Positions 5,133-7,111 of a stretch of 7,111 nt of DNA are shown in pieces. The stretch is from Bacteroidales bacterium (lineage in GTDB: Bacteria > Bacteroidota > Bacteroidia > Bacteroidales > Muribaculaceae): the NCBI GenBank assembly GCA_004553485.1, contig SFLG01000076.1, forward strand, positions 1 through 7,111, written 5' to 3'. Position 1 is the first letter of the stretch, and the number at the start of each line of letters is the position of its first letter. A model generated the notes under the pieces. That model saw only the letters and a program-made list of their open reading frames with translations. It ran no database searches and was not told the origin of the DNA. A program made the translations under genes and the position numbers.

Positions 5133-6185
5133 TCAGCGGGTGGTGATGTGGCGGGGGACGTTGGTGTTGTGGCGGTCGAAGGTGCGGACGGCGTTGGACA
5201 CAAAGGCGCGGCATGGGCCGGCCATGGCGCCGGTGCGGGCGGCGATGTCGGTATCAGGGTCGACGAAAATCAGGCGGTCGGCCCGGCGGCCCGGCTGGCC
5301 GGGGAGGGTGTAGACAAGGCGGTAGCGCATATCGTCGATGACGGCCTTGCCGGCGTCGTCGCGTTTGATGTGCATCGTCACCATCGCTCCGCCGCGTGTA
5401 TCGGTGGTGCGCATCCCCGACACTAAGTTGCCCATCGAATATACCACCGCGCCGTCGGCGGTGCGGTGCATAGGCTGTATCACGTGCGGATGTCCGCCGA
5501 TAACGGCATCGGCGCCGTTGTCGAACAGGTAGCGTGCCAGCTCGCGCTGCGGGGCGCGCTCGGTCAGCTCATACTCTATCCCCCAGTGCGGCAACACCAC
5601 CACCAGCTCGGCCCCCGCGTCGCGGGCGGCACGGATGTCGGCGGCCATCTGCCTGCGGTCGATGTAGTCGACAACCACATTGCCCTGAATGTCAATGCCG
5701 TTGGTGCCGTAGGTGTAGTTGAGAAAGGCTACCTTAAAGCCGTTTATATCGCGCACAAAGGGCACCGAGGCCTTGCGCGATGCGGCGTCAGTGTATGTGC
5801 CCGTGTGGTCGACGCCGAGGCTGTCAAGCACGTGCACCGTGCGCCGCAGGCCGGCATCTCGCCGGTCGAGGGTATGGTTGTTGGCGTTGAGGAACAGGTC
5901 GAAGCCGGCATCCTTGAGGGCGACGGCGTAGGCGTCGGGGCTGCAGAACATCGGAAAACCGGTGAACCGTCCCGCACCGAGCGTCGTCTCGAGATTTACC
6001 ACGGCATAGTCGGCCGCCGATACCCACGGTGCGATTTCGGCAAAAGTCTCCGAATAGTCGTACACGCCACCCGGGCGGGCGGCGTTGTCGAGCTGCGACT
6101 TGTGCTGCATGGCGTCGCCGGCATACACTATCGTGGCTTCCTCCTGCGGGAAAAGCATCGAAAGCAGGGCAAAAAGCAGTACCAT
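5133..6185 (-). CDS. CapA family protein (PGA_cap metallophosphatase-like fold)
   Basis: This 350-residue protein has the CapA/PgsA-type fold related to metallophosphatases. Motifs in order are GDAM (23-26), NLETT (64-68), NNHTLD (102-107), PHWG (199-202), GGHPH (230-234) and YSMGN (249-253). The Asp, Asn and His residues in these motifs form the putative metal site. The N-terminus is a short hydrophobic stretch (MVLLFALLSMLFPQ) with no positive charge, then directly the first strand; it may be a signal peptide or anchor, and no alternative upstream ATG exists before the folD stop. In Bacillus, CapA acts in poly-gamma-glutamate export. Most Bacteroidetes homologues stand apart from capsule genes and their substrate is unknown. 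It begins 36 bases after the folD stop on the same strand, so the two are probably co-transcribed. Confidence 0.88.
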   Translation of the reverse strand: MVLLFALLSMLFPQEEATIVYAGDAMQHKSQLDNAARPGGVYDYSETFAEIAPWVSAADYAVVNLETTLGAGRFTGFPMFCSPDAYAVALKDAGFDLFLNANNHTLDRRDAGLRRTVHVLDSLGVDHTGTYTDAASRKASVPFVRDINGFKVAFLNYTYGTNGIDIQGNVVVDYIDRRQMAADIRAARDAGAELVVVLPHWGIEYELTERAPQRELARYLFDNGADAVIGGHPHVIQPMHRTADGAVVYSMGNLVSGMRTTDTRGGAMVTMHIKRDDAGKAVIDDMRYRLVYTLPGQPGRRADRLIFVDPDTDIAARTGAMAGPCRAFVSNAVRTFDRHNTNVPRHITTR

Positions 6186-6221
6186 AATTGCAATTGAGCT
6201 GTGGTGACGTGTGACCTTAGT

Positions 6222-7109
6222 TTACTTGGCTTTGGCGGCGTTGCGCTCGGCAGCGCGCAGGGTGTTCTGCATCAGCGAGACAATCGTCATCGGGCCCACG
6301 CCGCCGGGGACGGGCGTAATCCACGCGCACTTTGCAGCGACGTTGTCGAAGTCGACATCGCCGCAAAGGCGGTAGCCGCTCTTGCGCGAGGCATCGGGCA
6401 CGCGTGTTGTGCCGACGTCAATCACCACCGCGCCGTCCTTCACCATGTCGGCCTTGACAAAGCCCGGCTTGCCGAGGGCGGCAATCAGGATGTCGGCACG
6501 GCGCGTGTGCTCGGCAAGGTCGGGAGTGGCCGAGTGCACGACGGTGACGGTACAGTTGCCGGGTGCCGACTTCTGCATCATCAGCGCCGCCATCGGCTTG
6601 CCCACAATGTTGCTGCGGCCTATGACGACACAGTGTTTGCCCGACGTGTCGATGCCGTAGCGGCGCAACAGCTCCATTATACCGGCGGGAGTGGCGGGCA
6701 GGAAGGACGGTATGCCTATCGACATACGGCCCACGTTTACAGGGTGGAAGCCGTCAACATCCTTTTCGGGACTGATGGCCTCGGTCACCTTCATCTCGTC
6801 GATATGCCGGGGCAAGGGCAGCTGCACGATAAAGCCGTCCACGTCGTCATCCTCGTTGAGACGGCGCACGGCGGCGAGCAGCTCGTCCTCGGTGACATCG
6901 GTGTCGAAGCGCAGCAGAGTCGACTTGAAGCCGCACTCCTCGCAGGCGCGCACCTTCGAGGCCACGTAAGCCTCCGACCCGCCGTCGTTGCCCACAAGGA
7001 TGGCCGCAAGGTGCGGGCGACGGCGCCCTTCGGCCACCATCCGCGACACCTCGGCCGCTATCTCTTTCTTTATCTCGGCCGCTGTGGCCTTGCCGTCGAT
7101 TAGCTGCAT
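6222..7109 (-). CDS. folD: Bifunctional methylenetetrahydrofolate dehydrogenase / methenyltetrahydrofolate cyclohydrolase FolD
   Basis: This 295-residue cytoplasmic enzyme oxidises 5,10-methylene-THF to methenyl-THF with NADP and hydrolyses it to 10-formyl-THF, supplying purine synthesis and formyl-Met-tRNA. The catalytic residues are in place: Y48 and K52 of the Y-x3-K motif (YVASK), Q96 in QLPLP and D119 in KDVDGF, matching Y50, K54, Q98 and D121 of the E. coli enzyme. The nucleotide-binding region GRSNIVGKP (164-172) and the C-terminal TPVPGGVGPMT block (265-275) are complete. Length is normal (about 285-295). The ATG at 7107-7109 is three bases from the window edge and begins the usual MQLIDGK start, so the gene is whole, but its promoter and upstream neighbour are outside. 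It is first in a probable operon with capA. Confidence 0.98.
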   Translation of the reverse strand: MQLIDGKATAAEIKKEIAAEVSRMVAEGRRRPHLAAILVGNDGGSEAYVASKVRACEECGFKSTLLRFDTDVTEDELLAAVRRLNEDDDVDGFIVQLPLPRHIDEMKVTEAISPEKDVDGFHPVNVGRMSIGIPSFLPATPAGIMELLRRYGIDTSGKHCVVIGRSNIVGKPMAALMMQKSAPGNCTVTVVHSATPDLAEHTRRADILIAALGKPGFVKADMVKDGAVVIDVGTTRVPDASRKSGYRLCGDVDFDNVAAKCAWITPVPGGVGPMTIVSLMQNTLRAAERNAAKAK

Positions 7110-7111
7110 AT

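Noticed and set aside
6201..7103. Long plus-strand ORF opposite folD
   Set aside because: It is antisense to an intact folD with all catalytic residues and is explained by high GC content.

Overview
The window looks like a chromosomal segment from a member of the Bacteroidales. The evidence is fourfold: several intergenic regions carry the Bacteroidetes promoter signature (TTTG, about 19 bases, then TAnnTTTG); start codons mostly lack a clear Shine-Dalgarno sequence; the first bases match a Bacteroidetes IS4-type transposase; and the gene families fit. Most genes are GC-rich, which would suit Muribaculaceae better than Bacteroides, but that family-level guess is inference.

Layout from left to right. 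Positions 1-195 hold the tail of a truncated IS4-family transposase. A clear promoter at 189-219 then precedes a leader of about 250 bases and a small exported protein with a thioredoxin-like fold that has lost its active-site cysteines (474-953). A strong intrinsic terminator ends this unit (970-1021). Next comes a markedly AT-rich accessory gene, a DUF3800 protein (1280-2101), with its own promoter and a possible 24-codon upstream ORF overlapping its start. Its 3' side carries a hairpin with T-runs on both sides and, facing back at it, a textbook minus-strand promoter. Together these could make a roughly 80-nt RNA antisense to the DUF3800 gene end.

The minus-strand pair umuD-umuC (4059 to 2300) encodes the SOS translesion polymerase V: the self-cleaving UmuD and the Y-family polymerase UmuC, with a 7-base overlap. 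A 17-bp inverted repeat lies just upstream of a -7 box and is a candidate damage-response operator. Divergent from it, on the plus strand, is a GYF_2-DUF805 membrane protein (4272-4934). On the right, folD (7109 to 6222; one-carbon metabolism) and a CapA-type metallophosphatase-like protein (6185 to 5133) form a likely minus-strand operon that ends at a hairpin and U-run near 4982-5023.

The core content (folD, capA, umuDC, DUF805) is ordinary. The less ordinary parts are the DUF3800 island with its convergent small-RNA-like unit, the cysteine-less thioredoxin-fold protein with its long leader, and the two 3'-end units that place a Bacteroidetes -7 box just before a terminator hairpin.
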